A stretch of DNA of 64,000 bases. Origin: Modestobacter sp. VKM Ac-2986 (GTDB taxonomy: Bacteria > Actinomycetota > Actinomycetes > Mycobacteriales > Geodermatophilaceae). Positions 43,712-53,202 of this stretch are shown here, in pieces. The notes under the pieces were generated by a model. That model was not told where the DNA came from. It did not search any database and saw nothing but the letters and a program-made list of their open reading frames with translations. The number at the start of each line of letters is the position of its first letter. Position 1 is the stretch's first letter. Both the position numbers and the translations under genes were made by a program. The stretch is taken from NCBI RefSeq assembly GCF_026967795.1, contig NZ_JAPVBH010000002.1, positions 496,001-560,000 of the forward strand. The letters are read 5' to 3'.

Positions 43712-44722
43712 TCAGCGGAAGGAGCGGGCCCGCTCACCGCGGCCGGCGGCGCCGGCCGACCGGATCTCCACCAGCTGCCGGATCGCCTTCTCCAGGGCGT
43801 AGTCGGCGCTGGCCGCGGCGCCCTTGACGTCGGCGTTGAGCGTGGCGGCCACGCCGATGGCCTGCTGCAGCGCGTCGATGGTCCAGCCGCGGGCCTGGGA
43901 CTGGGCCTTCTTCACCTTCCACGGCGGGAGCTTGAGCTGGCGGGCCAGCTCGCCGATGTTCGTGGTGTTCAGCGAGGCGACCCGGGCCGCGGTGCGGACA
44001 CCGTCGGCCAGCGCGTCGGCGATCAGCACGTGGGCGACCCCGCGGTCGAGCGCCCAGCGCAGCATCTCGACCGAGCCGGCTGTGTCGCCCACCAGCACCC
44101 GCTCGGCGACGGTGAACCCGGTGACCTCGGCCTGCCCGCGGTGGAAGCGGGCGACCGCGTCGGCGTCGATGGAGCCGCCGAAGTCCGACACCAGCTGGCT
44201 CGCGGCGGCCGACAGCCCCCGGAGGTCGTTGCCCACGGCGTCCAGCAGGGCGGTGACGGCGTCCGGGGTGATCCGGCCGCCGGCGTGCCGCACCTCGTTG
44301 CGCACGAAGGCGATCCGCTCCCCCGCCGAGCTGATCTTCGGGCACTCGTCGATGGCGGCACCGGCGGCCTTGAACGCCTTGACCAGCGCCTCGTTCCGCT
44401 TGCCGCCGTGGTGGACCAGGACCAGGGTCAGCTCCGGGTCGGGGTCCTTCGTGTAGCTGATCAGGTTCTCCGCCAGCGCCGCCGCGGCCTCGTGCACGCC
44501 GGTGACGACGACGAGCCGGTGCCCACCGAACAGCGAGGGCGCCAGGGCGTCGGTCAGCTGCCCGATCGCCAGCCCGGCGGCGGCGAGCTCGTGCTCCTCG
44601 CTGTCGGGGTGGGCCTCGCGCACCGCGACGCGCACGGCGCTGACCGCGCGGGCGCGCAGGAGCTCCTCCTCGCCGGCCACGACGCGCAGGCGGGACGTCG
44701 GTGCCGGGGGTGCTGCTGCCAC
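43712..44722 (-). CDS. holA: DNA polymerase III subunit delta
   Basis: Clamp-loader delta subunit, 336 aa. Recognisable by LRVVAGEEELLRARAVSAVR at the start, GGHRLVVVTGVHE, VLVHHGGKRNEALVKAFKAAGA, and the helical domain ending KLPPWKVKKAQSQARGWTIDALQQAI. It follows comEC in the classic comEA-comEC-holA order. The comEC frame does not stop before this gene but continues through it in another frame. Confidence 0.92.
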   Translation of the reverse strand: MAAAPPAPTSRLRVVAGEEELLRARAVSAVRVAVREAHPDSEEHELAAAGLAIGQLTDALAPSLFGGHRLVVVTGVHEAAAALAENLISYTKDPDPELTLVLVHHGGKRNEALVKAFKAAGAAIDECPKISSAGERIAFVRNEVRHAGGRITPDAVTALLDAVGNDLRGLSAAASQLVSDFGGSIDADAVARFHRGQAEVTGFTVAERVLVGDTAGSVEMLRWALDRGVAHVLIADALADGVRTAARVASLNTTNIGELARQLKLPPWKVKKAQSQARGWTIDALQQAIGVAATLNADVKGAAASADYALEKAIRQLVEIRSAGAAGRGERARSFR

Positions 44723-47171
44723 GACCCCATGCTGCCACGCGGTACCGACCGGACCGGGACCTCGCTGCTGCCCCGACCACGGCGGTCGGCGCCGACGCCG
44801 TGGCGCGCAGGACGGCGTCCGGGCCGCGCACCGCCACGCCCCAACTGCCCGCCCGGCCCACGACGGCCACGGCCCCGTCCCGGTCGGTGCGGTAGGTGCG
44901 CATGCCCGCCTCGGCCAGCCAGTCGAGCAACCGGTCGGCGGGGTGGCCGTAGGTGTTGTCCGCCCCCACCGAGATCAGGGCCACGGCGGCACCGCTGGCG
45001 GACAGGAACGCCGGGTCGGCGTCCGCGCTGCCGTGGTGCGGCACCTTGAGCACGTCCGCCGAGAGGTCGGCACCACCGGCCAGCACCCGCGCCTCGGCCT
45101 CGGCGCTGAGGTCGCCGGTGAACAGCACCCGCAGCCCGCGCTGGGTGACCCGGACGACCAGGCTCAGGTCGTTGGCGTCCCCGCCGGGGACGGCGCGCGC
45201 CGGGTCGGGGGCCAGCGCCTCCAGCTCCGCGGTGCCGACCGTCCGTCGGTCCCCCGGCACCAGGACCGCCTGCCGTCCGCCGGCCGCCGCGATCAGCTCC
45301 GCCACCACCGGCGCCCGTTCGTCGGTCGGGGCGAGCGTGCCGGTGACCACCTCGCCCACCGCGCGGTCGGACAGCGCGCCGGCCAGCCCGCCCACGTGGT
45401 CGGCGTCCAGGTGCGAGAGCACGACCAGCGGCAGCCGGTGCACCCCCAGCCGGTCCAGGCAGCCGTCGACCAGAACGACGTCGGGTCCGGCGTCGACCAG
45501 CACCGCCTCGCCCGGTGCGGTCGGCAGCACGAACGCGTCCCCCTGGCCGACGTCGCAGGCGACCACCACGGTGTCCGGGAGTGGCCAGCCGCGGGTGACG
45601 TGGCGCAGCGGCCAGCCGACCAGCAGCAGGCCGACCAACGCCGCCAGGACCAGCGGCCGCAGTCGCGACCACCGCCACAGCCCCCAGGCCGCCACGGCGA
45701 GCAGGACAGCCAGCAGCGCTGCCCCGCCCGCACCGGCCGGCCAGCCGGTCGCCCCGTCGGGCACGGCCGCGGCCCGCTCGGCCACCAGCACCAGCCACCG
45801 CACCGGCCAGCCGGCCAGCCAGGTGAGCGCATCGGCCGCGCCGGGCGAGAGGGGTGAGACCAGCGCGGCCAGCAGCCCGAGCACCGTCGCCGGGGCGACC
45901 GCGGGCGCGGCCAGGAGGTTGGCCGGCAGGGAGACCAGGCTGACCGTGCCGGACAGCGCCGCCACGAGCGGAGCGGTGACCACCCCGGCGGCCGCACTGA
46001 CCGCCACCGCGTCGGCGACCGGCCGCAGGACACCCCGGCGGCGCAGCGACCGGGACCAGCCCGGTGCCAGCAGCACGATGCCCGCCGTCGCGGCCACCGA
46101 GAGCGCGAAGCCCGCGTCGGTGGCCAGCGCCGGCTGGACCAGCAGCAGCACCAGCACCGTCGCGGCCAGGGCGGGCACCGCGGCCCGCGACCGGCCCGAG
46201 GCCAGCGCGAGCACCCCCACCGCGCCCATCGTCGCGGCCCGCAGCACGCTGGCGCCCGGCCGGGCCAGCACCACGAAGCCCACGATCGCCAGCGCGGCCA
46301 CCGCCGCCTGCACCCTGCGGTCGGCACCGCGGGCACGCAGCGGCCACAGCACCAGCGCCACGACGATCGCCACGTTCGCGCCGGAGACCGCGGTGAGGTG
46401 GGCCAGCCCGGCCCGCCGGAACTCGGCGGTGAGCACCGGGTCCATCGCGGTCGTGTCACCGACGACCAGCCCGGGCAGCAACCCGGCCGGGCGTGGCGGC
46501 AACGTCCGCGCCGCAGAGTCGGCCAGCCCGCCGCGCAGGGCACCGGCGACGTCCTGCGCACTGCCCGGCCCACCGGCGGGCTCCGGCGGCGACCGGGCCG
46601 ACAGCACCGCCCACACGTCGTCCCCCGGCTCCGCGGGGCGGACTGCGGCTCGCAGCCGGACCGTCTGTCCGGGCAGCAGCCCGGCCCACTCCTCCGCCGG
46701 CCCGAACAGCAGCACCGGGTCGCCACCCAGCCGCTGCCCGTCGACCTCACCGAGGGTGCCGCGCACCAGCACCCGGGGCAGACCGCCGCCCGTCAGCAGC
46801 CGCGGGTCGTCGTCGAGCTCCAGCACCACCGGGACCACGGCCCCCCGGTCGGCGAGCCCGGCCAGCGGCGACACCTCCCGTTCGTGTCCCCGGACCGCCG
46901 CGGCGGCACCGGCGAGGGTGACCGCCGCGAGGCACACCACCAGCACCAACGCCCCCGCACCGCCCGCCGTCCTGCCCCGGGTACGGACCAGCGCGACCCC
47001 GCCGCCGAGTGCGGCGGCGACCGCCGTCGCCAGCAGCAGCTCCACCGGGAGGCGCGGCGCGGCGAGGGTCAGCAGCCACACCGTGCCGGCGGCCGGCACC
47101 AGCCGCAGGTCCACCCACGTCCAGCGCTGCTCGGTGCGCACCCGCCGCAGCGGCACCCGGGCCGGGAGCAC
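43734..47171 (-). CDS. comEC: ComEC/Rec2-family DNA uptake protein, with abnormally long overlapping frame
   Basis: Channel for single-stranded DNA import. GTG 47171 begins four bases past the comEA stop. N-terminal DUF4131 region with membrane segments, then the Competence domain (HLTAVSGANVAIVVALVLWPL and about seven further segments). The C-terminal metallo-beta-lactamase domain has VACDVGQGDAFVLPT, LSHLDADHVGGLAGAL, LFTGDLSAEAE and KVPHHGSAD. Recognisable protein ends near 44,800 (about 790 residues). The frame has no stop until 43734, overlapping nearly all of holA. A real long tail, a frameshift or a compositional accident are all possible. Confidence 0.82.
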   Translation of the reverse strand: MLPARVPLRRVRTEQRWTWVDLRLVPAAGTVWLLTLAAPRLPVELLLATAVAAALGGGVALVRTRGRTAGGAGALVLVVCLAAVTLAGAAAAVRGHEREVSPLAGLADRGAVVPVVLELDDDPRLLTGGGLPRVLVRGTLGEVDGQRLGGDPVLLFGPAEEWAGLLPGQTVRLRAAVRPAEPGDDVWAVLSARSPPEPAGGPGSAQDVAGALRGGLADSAARTLPPRPAGLLPGLVVGDTTAMDPVLTAEFRRAGLAHLTAVSGANVAIVVALVLWPLRARGADRRVQAAVAALAIVGFVVLARPGASVLRAATMGAVGVLALASGRSRAAVPALAATVLVLLLVQPALATDAGFALSVAATAGIVLLAPGWSRSLRRRGVLRPVADAVAVSAAAGVVTAPLVAALSGTVSLVSLPANLLAAPAVAPATVLGLLAALVSPLSPGAADALTWLAGWPVRWLVLVAERAAAVPDGATGWPAGAGGAALLAVLLAVAAWGLWRWSRLRPLVLAALVGLLLVGWPLRHVTRGWPLPDTVVVACDVGQGDAFVLPTAPGEAVLVDAGPDVVLVDGCLDRLGVHRLPLVVLSHLDADHVGGLAGALSDRAVGEVVTGTLAPTDERAPVVAELIAAAGGRQAVLVPGDRRTVGTAELEALAPDPARAVPGGDANDLSLVVRVTQRGLRVLFTGDLSAEAEARVLAGGADLSADVLKVPHHGSADADPAFLSASGAAVALISVGADNTYGHPADRLLDWLAEAGMRTYRTDRDGAVAVVGRAGSWGVAVRGPDAVLRATASAPTAVVGAAARSRSGRYRVAAWGRGSSTPGTDVPPARRGRRGGAPARPRGQRRARRGARGPPRQRGARARRRRAGDRAADRRPGALAVRWAPARRRHRRARGRGGAGGEPDQLHEGPRPGADPGPGPPRRQAERGAGQGVQGRRCRHRRVPEDQLGGGADRLRAQRGAARRRPDHPGRRHRPAGRRGQRPPGAVGRREPAGVGLRRLHRRRRGRPLPPRAGRGHRVHRRRAGAGGRHSRLGRDAALGARPRGRPRADRRRAGRRCPHRGPGRLAEHHEHRRAGPPAQAPAVEGEEGPVPGPRLDHRRAAAGHRRGRHAQRRRQGRRGQRRLRPGEGDPAAGGDPVGRRRRPR

Positions 47172-47172
47172 G

Positions 47173-48024
47173 TCAGACCCGCACCCGCTCGGCCAGCTCG
47201 GCGAAGACGGCCGGGCCGATGCCGCTGACGTCGTCCAGCTGCTCGATCGAGGCGAAGGGACCGTGCTCGGCGCGGTGGTCGACGATCCGCTGCGCCAGGA
47301 CCGGTCCGATGCCCGGCAGCGCGTCGAGGTCGGCGGTGGTGGCGGTGTTGAGGTCCAGCAGCCCGCCGTCACCGGTGCCGGCGGCACCGGCCGGCGGTGC
47401 ACCGGCGAGCGGCGCACCGGCCGCGCCGGGCACGCCGACGGCGACCTGCTGGCCGTCGGCGAGCAGGGCGGCGGCGTTGACCGACGCCGGGTCGGCCTCC
47501 GGCAGCAGGCCGCCGGCGGCGGCCAGCGCGTCGGCGACGCGGGCACCGGCCGGCAGCGTCACCAGTCCCGGGGAGACGACGAGCCCCACCACCGACACCA
47601 CCACCGTGCCGTCCGGGGGCGGGGCCGGGAGCGCCGCCGTGGACGACGGGGCGCTCGACGGGGCCGCCGCGGTCACCGCGACCGGCACCGGTTCGACCGC
47701 CGGGCGCCCCAGCCAGGTCCAGCCGACCAGCGCCGCCGCGGCGACCACGGCCACCGCCCACAGCGCCCACGAGCCCGGCCGTCCCGGGTCCAGGCGGGCC
47801 GTGGCCCCCGGGGCGCGGTGCCGCCCGAGCCCGGCGGGCAGCGGTGGCTCCGCGGGCTCGACCGGCCGGCGCACCGGCGGTGCCGGCTCGTCGTCCTCCC
47901 ACTCGTCGGGCTCGGGCTCCTCCTCCGGTGTCCAGCCACCGCGTGCCTGCCCCTCGGCGAGCAGCGCCCGCAGCCGGGCGCGGATGACGTCGGAGTCGTC
48001 GCTGCGACGGGCGGAGGGGCGCAC
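47173..48024 (-). CDS. comEA: ComEA-family competence DNA-binding protein
   Basis: 283-residue DNA receptor for uptake. A cytoplasmic acidic/proline-rich N-terminus (about 90 residues), one membrane anchor (WALWAVAVVAAAALVGWTWLG), an SLBB domain (VSVVGLVVSPGLVTLPAGARVADALAAAGG) and C-terminal helix-hairpin-helix (LLDLNTATTADLDALPGIGPVLAQRIVDHR). TACCGT (minus strand, 48032-48037) lies seven bases before GTG 48024. Operon with comEC and holA. Confidence 0.93.
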   Translation of the reverse strand: MRPSARRSDDSDVIRARLRALLAEGQARGGWTPEEEPEPDEWEDDEPAPPVRRPVEPAEPPLPAGLGRHRAPGATARLDPGRPGSWALWAVAVVAAAALVGWTWLGRPAVEPVPVAVTAAAPSSAPSSTAALPAPPPDGTVVVSVVGLVVSPGLVTLPAGARVADALAAAGGLLPEADPASVNAAALLADGQQVAVGVPGAAGAPLAGAPPAGAAGTGDGGLLDLNTATTADLDALPGIGPVLAQRIVDHRAEHGPFASIEQLDDVSGIGPAVFAELAERVRV

Positions 48025-48158
48025 CGGAGGGACGGTAGGAGCCAGCAGGCGGCCCGGACGGCGGCCGGCCGAGGTTGTGGACGGGCACCTGCGCTGTGGA
48101 CGGCGGCGCCCGCAGGGGCGGTGACACCGGCACGGTGGGCGGCGCGCCCACCGACCGC

Positions 48159-49022
48159 TCAGCCCTGCGCCGCGCCCGGGACCGGCGCGATGACGACGCC
48201 CACCGCACCCGGGCCCACGTGCGCACCGACCGCGGCACCCAGCTCGCTGACGAACAGCTCGGTCACCGCCGGCAGCTGGGCCGTGAGCTGGTCGGTCAGC
48301 CGCTGTGCGCGCTCCGGCGCAGCCAGGTGGTGCACCGCGACCGCGACCGGGCGGTCACCGGCCACCTCGGCGGCCCGCTGGACCAGCCGGTTGAGCGCCC
48401 GGGCCGAGGTGCGCACCTTCTCCAGGGCCACCACCTGCCCGTCGGTCACGTGCAGCACCGGCTTCATCGCCAGCGCACTGCCGAGCAGGGCCGCCGCCGA
48501 CCCGATCCGGCCACCGCGGCGCAGGTGCTCGAGGGTGTCGACGACGAAGAAGGTCCGGGTCGCGGCGGCGGTGTCCCGGGCGGCGGCGGCGACCTCCTCG
48601 GCCGGGGCACCCGCCTCGGCGGCGCGGGCGGCGGCGAGCACCGCGAACCCGCTGCCCATCGCCGCCGAGCGGGAGTCCAGCACGGTCACCAGGTGCTCTC
48701 CCACCTGCGAGGCGGCGACCCGCGCCGCGTCCCAGGTGCCGGAGAGCTCCCCGGACAGGTGCACCGACACGAGCCGGTCCGCGCCACCGTCCAGCAGCCG
48801 CCGGTACACCGCCACGAAGTCACCGGGGGTGGGCCGGGAGGTCGTGACGTGGCCTCCGCGGGCGGCCAGGGAACGGGCCACCTCGGCCGAGCTGACGTCG
48901 CTGCCCTCACGTCCCGACCGCCCGGCCAGCACGACGTACAACGGCACGACCTCGATCCCGTAGCGGACGGCGAGGTCGGCGGGGAGGTAGGCCGTCGAGT
49001 CGGTGACCACGGCGACGGACAT
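48159..49022 (-). CDS. DegV family fatty-acid-binding protein
   Basis: 287-residue DegV/FakB-like protein; family members bind fatty acids for FakA kinase. Motifs: VVTDSTAYLPADLAVRYGIEVVPLYV, TSRPTPGDFVAVYRRL, HLSGELSGTWDAA, VDTLEHLRRGGRIG and the C-terminal GPGAVGVVIAP. TAGCCT (minus strand, 49029-49034) is exactly six bases before the ATG, so a leaderless message is expected. A FakA partner is not in the window. Confidence 0.93.
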   Translation of the reverse strand: MSVAVVTDSTAYLPADLAVRYGIEVVPLYVVLAGRSGREGSDVSSAEVARSLAARGGHVTTSRPTPGDFVAVYRRLLDGGADRLVSVHLSGELSGTWDAARVAASQVGEHLVTVLDSRSAAMGSGFAVLAAARAAEAGAPAEEVAAAARDTAAATRTFFVVDTLEHLRRGGRIGSAAALLGSALAMKPVLHVTDGQVVALEKVRTSARALNRLVQRAAEVAGDRPVAVAVHHLAAPERAQRLTDQLTAQLPAVTELFVSELGAAVGAHVGPGAVGVVIAPVPGAAQG

Positions 49023-49068
49023 GGCGCGAGGCTAGCCGCGAGGCGACGCAGGGGTGTCGGGATCCTGC

Positions 49069-49839
49069 TCAGCCGGCGGCGTCGGCGTCGGTCGCCGCGG
49101 TGTCGGCCGGGGGCTCCGCCGCGTCGGGCACGGCTGCGTCCGGCACGTCGGAGGCCGACGGCCCCGGGAAGGGCCCCCGGTCGCCGCTGGCACGGGCGCG
49201 GTGGTCGGCGCCGCTGGGCGCAGCCAGGTTGTGCCGCATCAGCCGCCAGCCCGAGGGCTGGAAGGACAGCTCGCTCCAGTGGCAGTTGCCCAGCGGACCG
49301 AAGACCCGCCGGTGCACCGGGCCCAGGCCCAGCAGCGCCTCGATCAGCCGGCCGGCCGTGCCGCCGTGGGTCACCAGCACCGCCACGTCCGCCGGCGGCA
49401 GGTCGGCGACGGCGGCCAGGGCCCGCGCGGCCACGTCGGCCTGCGCCTCTCCCCCGCGTCCGGGCACCGGGCGCCCGGCGATCCAGTCGGCGTACTGCCC
49501 GGGGTGGCGCTCGGCCACCTCGTCCCGGGTCAGCCCCTCCCAGGTGCCCAGGCCGTGCTCGCGCAGCCGCCCGTCGACCCGCACCTCGACACCCAGCAGC
49601 GGCGCCAGGGCCCCGGCGGTGTCCCGGGCCCGGTGCAGGTCACTGGAGACGACCACGGCGTCCTCACCGCGCAGCAGCGCGGCCAGGTGCGGTGCGGTGC
49701 GCGCGGCCTGCGCCCGCCCCTCGTCGTCCAGGGGCGGGTCGAGCTGGCCCTGGAACCGCCCGCCGGCGTTCCAGGCGGTGCGCCCGTGCCGCCACACGAG
49801 CAGGCGGGGCGCCGGCGGGGCGGCCGGACCTGCGGTCAC
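49069..49839 (-). CDS. Histidine phosphatase family protein (GpgP-like position)
   Basis: 256 residues. Catalytic RHGRTAWN near the N-terminus, SSDLHRARDTA, acid/base REHGLGTWEG and second His VLVTHGGTAG complete the active site. Its position directly after rsfS and nadD matches Rv2419c (glucosyl-3-phosphoglycerate phosphatase GpgP), so that activity is plausible but not proven. The last 45 residues are acidic/alanine-rich. GTG 49839 overlaps the rsfS stop (GTGA). Confidence 0.88.
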   Translation of the reverse strand: MTAGPAAPPAPRLLVWRHGRTAWNAGGRFQGQLDPPLDDEGRAQAARTAPHLAALLRGEDAVVVSSDLHRARDTAGALAPLLGVEVRVDGRLREHGLGTWEGLTRDEVAERHPGQYADWIAGRPVPGRGGEAQADVAARALAAVADLPPADVAVLVTHGGTAGRLIEALLGLGPVHRRVFGPLGNCHWSELSFQPSGWRLMRHNLAAPSGADHRARASGDRGPFPGPSASDVPDAAVPDAAEPPADTAATDADAAG

Positions 49840-50312
49840 CGGTCGGTCTCGTCCAGTCCCGCGTCGGTGAGCTCGTCGTCGTCCACCGGGTCCTCGTCGG
49901 CCGCCGGGGCGGAGGCCGGCGCAGCGGGGGTGGCCGCGTCGCCGGCCCGGAGGGCGCTGTCGGTGAAGGGGATCACCGGACAGTCCTTCCACAGCCGCTC
50001 GAGGGAGTAGTAGGCGCGCTCCTCGGCGTGCTGGACGTGCACCACGACGTCGACGAAGTCGAGCAGCACCCAGCGTCCCTCGGCCATGCCCTCACGGCGC
50101 ACCGGCTTGATGTCGTGCTCGCGCAGCCGTTCCTCGACCGCGTCGACGATCGCCTGCACCTGCCGCTCGTTGGGCGCCGACGTCAGGACGAACGCGTCGG
50201 TGATGGCCAGCCGGTCGCTGACGTCGACGATGGACACGTCGGTGGCGAGCTTGTCGGCGGCGGCCTGCGCTGCGATGAGCGCGGTCTCACGTGCCTCGGC
50301 TGAGGCGGTCAT
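49836..50312 (-). CDS. rsfS: Ribosome silencing factor RsfS
   Basis: Binds L14 and blocks subunit joining under starvation. 158 aa. Family core: [37 protein letters not shown], then [30 protein letters not shown]. An acidic C-terminal tail of about 45 residues is longer than in most homologues. ATG overlaps the nadD stop (50309-50312). Confidence 0.94.
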   Translation of the reverse strand: MTASAEARETALIAAQAAADKLATDVSIVDVSDRLAITDAFVLTSAPNERQVQAIVDAVEERLREHDIKPVRREGMAEGRWVLLDFVDVVVHVQHAEERAYYSLERLWKDCPVIPFTDSALRAGDAATPAAPASAPAADEDPVDDDELTDAGLDETDR

Positions 50313-51055
50313 CGGGGGTTCTCCTGCGGGTCGGGGGACGTGTCGTCCCCGGGGGCTGGGTCGTCGGGCAGGGTGGGCCGGGCCGGCTCGCCGGCCCTCC
50401 CACCCGTGGGGGGCGGACCCGCGAGCCGGAGCTCGGTCCCGGGGAGCACCGCGCCGGTGGACGTCGTGTCCGCGCGGTAGAGCCCGCGCTTCTCGATGTA
50501 CTGCACCACACCGTCGGGCACCAGGTACCAGACGGGCATCCCGCGCTGGACGCGGTCACGGCAGTCGGTGGAGCTGATCGCCAGCGCCGGCACCTCCACC
50601 AGGCTGACCGCGCCCTGGGGCAGGTCGGCGTCGGCGAGCTGGTAGCCGGGCCGGGTCACCCCGACGAAGTGCGCCAGGCCGAACAGCTTGTCGGTCTCGT
50701 GCCAGCCCACGATCTGGGCCAGCGCGTCGGCACCGGTGATGAAGAACAGCTCCGTGTCCGGGTGCAGCCGGCGCAGGTCGGCGAGGGTGTCGATGGTGTA
50801 GGTCGGGCCCTCGCGGTCCAGGTCCACCCGGCTCACGGAGAACCGCGGGTTGGACGCGGTCGCGATGACCGTCATCAGGTAGCGGTCCTCGGCCGGGCTG
50901 ACCCCGCGCTCGGTCTTCTGCCACGGCTGGCCGGTCGGGACGAACACGACCTCGTCGAGCCCGAACAGCCCGGCGACCTCACTGGCGGCCACCAGGTGGC
51001 CGTGGTGGACGGGGTCGAACGTCCCGCCCATCACCCCGAGTCGACGTGCTGCCAC
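50309..51055 (-). CDS. nadD: Nicotinate-nucleotide adenylyltransferase
   Basis: NAD biosynthesis enzyme making deamido-NAD, 248 aa. Nucleotidyltransferase motif [39 protein letters not shown] and the second signature [28 protein letters not shown]. The last 45 residues are a low-complexity Pro/Gly-rich tail. GTG 51055 is preceded at exactly six bases by TAGTCT (minus strand, 51062-51067), so leaderless. In the 281 bp between it and proA I saw nothing convincing except an AACGGTACGGAACCGT-like patch near 51258. Confidence 0.95.
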   Translation of the reverse strand: MAARRLGVMGGTFDPVHHGHLVAASEVAGLFGLDEVVFVPTGQPWQKTERGVSPAEDRYLMTVIATASNPRFSVSRVDLDREGPTYTIDTLADLRRLHPDTELFFITGADALAQIVGWHETDKLFGLAHFVGVTRPGYQLADADLPQGAVSLVEVPALAISSTDCRDRVQRGMPVWYLVPDGVVQYIEKRGLYRADTTSTGAVLPGTELRLAGPPPTGGRAGEPARPTLPDDPAPGDDTSPDPQENPR

Positions 51056-51336
51056 CGATCGAGACTAGCCCGGTCCCGCCGGGGCCGGTCGTCCGACCAC
51101 CGGCTCCGGACGCCACCGGCGTGCCGGGGAGGGCGGACGGTGGTCGTCGCCGACCCCGTCCGCCGACCGGCCCCCCCGTGCAGCCGGTCGCCGGCGGCCT
51201 CCCACGGCAGCGCCCGGAGAGCGCTCCGCAGGACGGCGGCCGCCGTCCCGTACTGGTCAACGGTACGGAACCGTCTCGGTTACGGCTGTGCGGGCGACCA
51301 ACTGCCGCAGACGGCGTCCCGGGCAGCCCGGACCGG

Positions 51337-52587
51337 TCAGCGGACGTGGCCGCTGCCGGTGACGACGTAGGTGGTGGAGGTCAGCTCGGGCAGGCCCAGC
51401 GGCCCGCGGGCGTGCAGCTTCTGCGTGGAGATGCCGATCTCCGCCCCGAAGCCGAACTCACCGCCGTCGGTGAACCGGGTCGAGGCGTTGACCAGCACGG
51501 CGGCGGCGTCGACACCGGCGGTGAAGTCGGCGATCGCCCGGGCCGAGTCGGCCACGATCGCCTCCGAGTGGCCGCTCCCCCACCGGGCGATGTGGTTCAG
51601 CGCCTGCGGCAGGTCGTCGACGACCCGGACCGCCATGTCCAGCGACAGGTACTCGGTGGCCCAGTCCTCGTCGGTGGCCGGGACGACGGCGCCGTGCGCG
51701 GCCCGGGCCGCCTCGTCGCCGTGCAGGGTGACCCCGGCGTCGGCGAGCGCGGACAGCAGCCGCGGCAGGAACGGCGCGTCGCGGTGCACCAGCAGCGTCT
51801 CCGCGGAGTTGCACACGCTCACCCGCGAGGTCTTGGCGTTGAGCACGATCGCCTCGGCCATCGCGGCGTCGGCGGAGGCGTCGACGTAGACGTGGCAGTT
51901 GCCCACCCCGGTCTCGATCACCGGGACGGTGGCCTCGGCGACCACCCGGGCGATCAGCGACGCGCCACCGCGCGGGATCACCACGTCGACCAGCCCGCGG
52001 GCGTGCAGCAGCTCACCCACCGAGGCCCGGTCGGCGGGCAGCAGCGCGATGCACCCGGCCGGCAGCCCGGCCTTCTCGGCCGCCTCGCTGAGGACGGCGA
52101 CCAGCGCGGTGTTGGTGCGGTGCGCAGACGCCGACCCGCGCAGCAGCGCCGCGTTGCCGCTCTTCAGGCACAGGCCCGCGGCGTCGACGGTGACGTTGGG
52201 CCGGGCCTCGTAGACGATGCCGACGACCCCGAGCGGGACCCGGACCTGCCGCAGCTGCAGCCCGTTGGCCAGCGTCGAACCGCGGACGACGTCCCCGACC
52301 GGGTCGGGCAGCGAGACCAGGTGGCGCAGCGCGTCGGCGACGCCGGCCAACCGCGCCGGGTCCAGCCGGAGCCGGTCGAGCACGGACTCCGCGGTGCCCT
52401 CGGCGGCGGCCGCCTCGACGTCGGCGGCGTTGGCGGCCAGCACCTCCTCGGCCCGCTCGCCCAGCGCCTGGGCCATCGCGGTGAGGGCGGCGTCCTTGGT
52501 CTCGGTGGGCAGCGTGCGCAGCACCCGGGCGGCCTCGCGGGCGCGGGCCGCAGCGGCCCCGATCAACGGCAGGTCGGCAGCAGACAC
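51337..52587 (-). CDS. proA: Gamma-glutamyl phosphate reductase
   Basis: Second step of proline synthesis, 416 aa. NADPH/aldehyde dehydrogenase fold with [36 protein letters not shown] and catalytic Cys in [15 protein letters not shown] (about residue 256). C-terminal [33 protein letters not shown] start, with TAACCT (minus strand, 52594-52599) exactly six bases upstream, so it has its own leaderless promoter although proB lies upstream; def is inserted between proB and proA. Confidence 0.96.
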   Translation of the reverse strand: MSAADLPLIGAAAARAREAARVLRTLPTETKDAALTAMAQALGERAEEVLAANAADVEAAAAEGTAESVLDRLRLDPARLAGVADALRHLVSLPDPVGDVVRGSTLANGLQLRQVRVPLGVVGIVYEARPNVTVDAAGLCLKSGNAALLRGSASAHRTNTALVAVLSEAAEKAGLPAGCIALLPADRASVGELLHARGLVDVVIPRGGASLIARVVAEATVPVIETGVGNCHVYVDASADAAMAEAIVLNAKTSRVSVCNSAETLLVHRDAPFLPRLLSALADAGVTLHGDEAARAAHGAVVPATDEDWATEYLSLDMAVRVVDDLPQALNHIARWGSGHSEAIVADSARAIADFTAGVDAAAVLVNASTRFTDGGEFGFGAEIGISTQKLHARGPLGLPELTSTTYVVTGSGHVR

Positions 52588-52628
52588 GACACCAGGTTAC
52601 GTGCGGCCCCCCGCGCCGGGGACCTCCC

Positions 52629-53108
52629 TCAGGAGCGCAGCGCGCGGAGGACCCGCTTGCGGGCCTCGCCGGTCAGCCGGTCGACGAAGAGCTTCCCGTC
52701 GAGGTGGTCGACCTCGTGCTGCAGGCACCGGGCCAGCAGACCGCTGCCGGCGATCCGCAGCGGTTCGCCACGGGAGTCGAACCCCTCGGCGACGCAGTGC
52801 ATCGCCCGCACGGTCGGGGCGTAGAGGCCGGGGATCGACAGGCAGCCCTCGTCGTCGTCCTGGGTCTCCTCGGAACGCTCGGTGATCTGCGGGTTCACCA
52901 TGTGCCCGATGACGCCGTCGACGTTGTAGGAGAACACCCGCAGGCCGACGCCGATCTGGGTGGCGGCCACCCCGGCCCGGCCGGGGTTGTCCACGGTGTC
53001 CTCGAGGTCGCGGACCAGCGCGACCAGGTCCTTGTCGAACGTGCGGACCGGGTCGGCCGGGGTCCGCAGCACCGGGTCACCGATCTCGCGGATGGGGCGC
53101 ACGGTCAC
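52629..53108 (-). CDS. def: Peptide deformylase
   Basis: Removes the N-formyl group from nascent proteins; 159 aa. Metal motifs all present: GVAATQIGVGLRV (G-x-G-x-A-A-x-Q type), EGCLSIPG, and QHEVDHLDGKLFVDRL. GTG 53108 chosen because GAGG lies 7 bases upstream; the longer frame is shadow. Its place between proB and proA is not a usual deformylase neighbourhood (commonly next to fmt), and it may be an additional copy. Confidence 0.94.
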   Translation of the reverse strand: MTVRPIREIGDPVLRTPADPVRTFDKDLVALVRDLEDTVDNPGRAGVAATQIGVGLRVFSYNVDGVIGHMVNPQITERSEETQDDDEGCLSIPGLYAPTVRAMHCVAEGFDSRGEPLRIAGSGLLARCLQHEVDHLDGKLFVDRLTGEARKRVLRALRS

Positions 53109-53202
53109 GCGGCCACCTCGCCGGCGCCCGTCGACCGCACTGTGCGCACGCGTGATCCCGCAAGCTCGCTCACGGGTGCATCCTCTCAGCCACCGGCCGG
53201 GA

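Noticed and set aside
51056-51336. Gene or riboswitch in the proA-nadD gap
   Set aside because: No coding frame with a plausible start, no recognisable aptamer; only a weak inverted patch near 51258.
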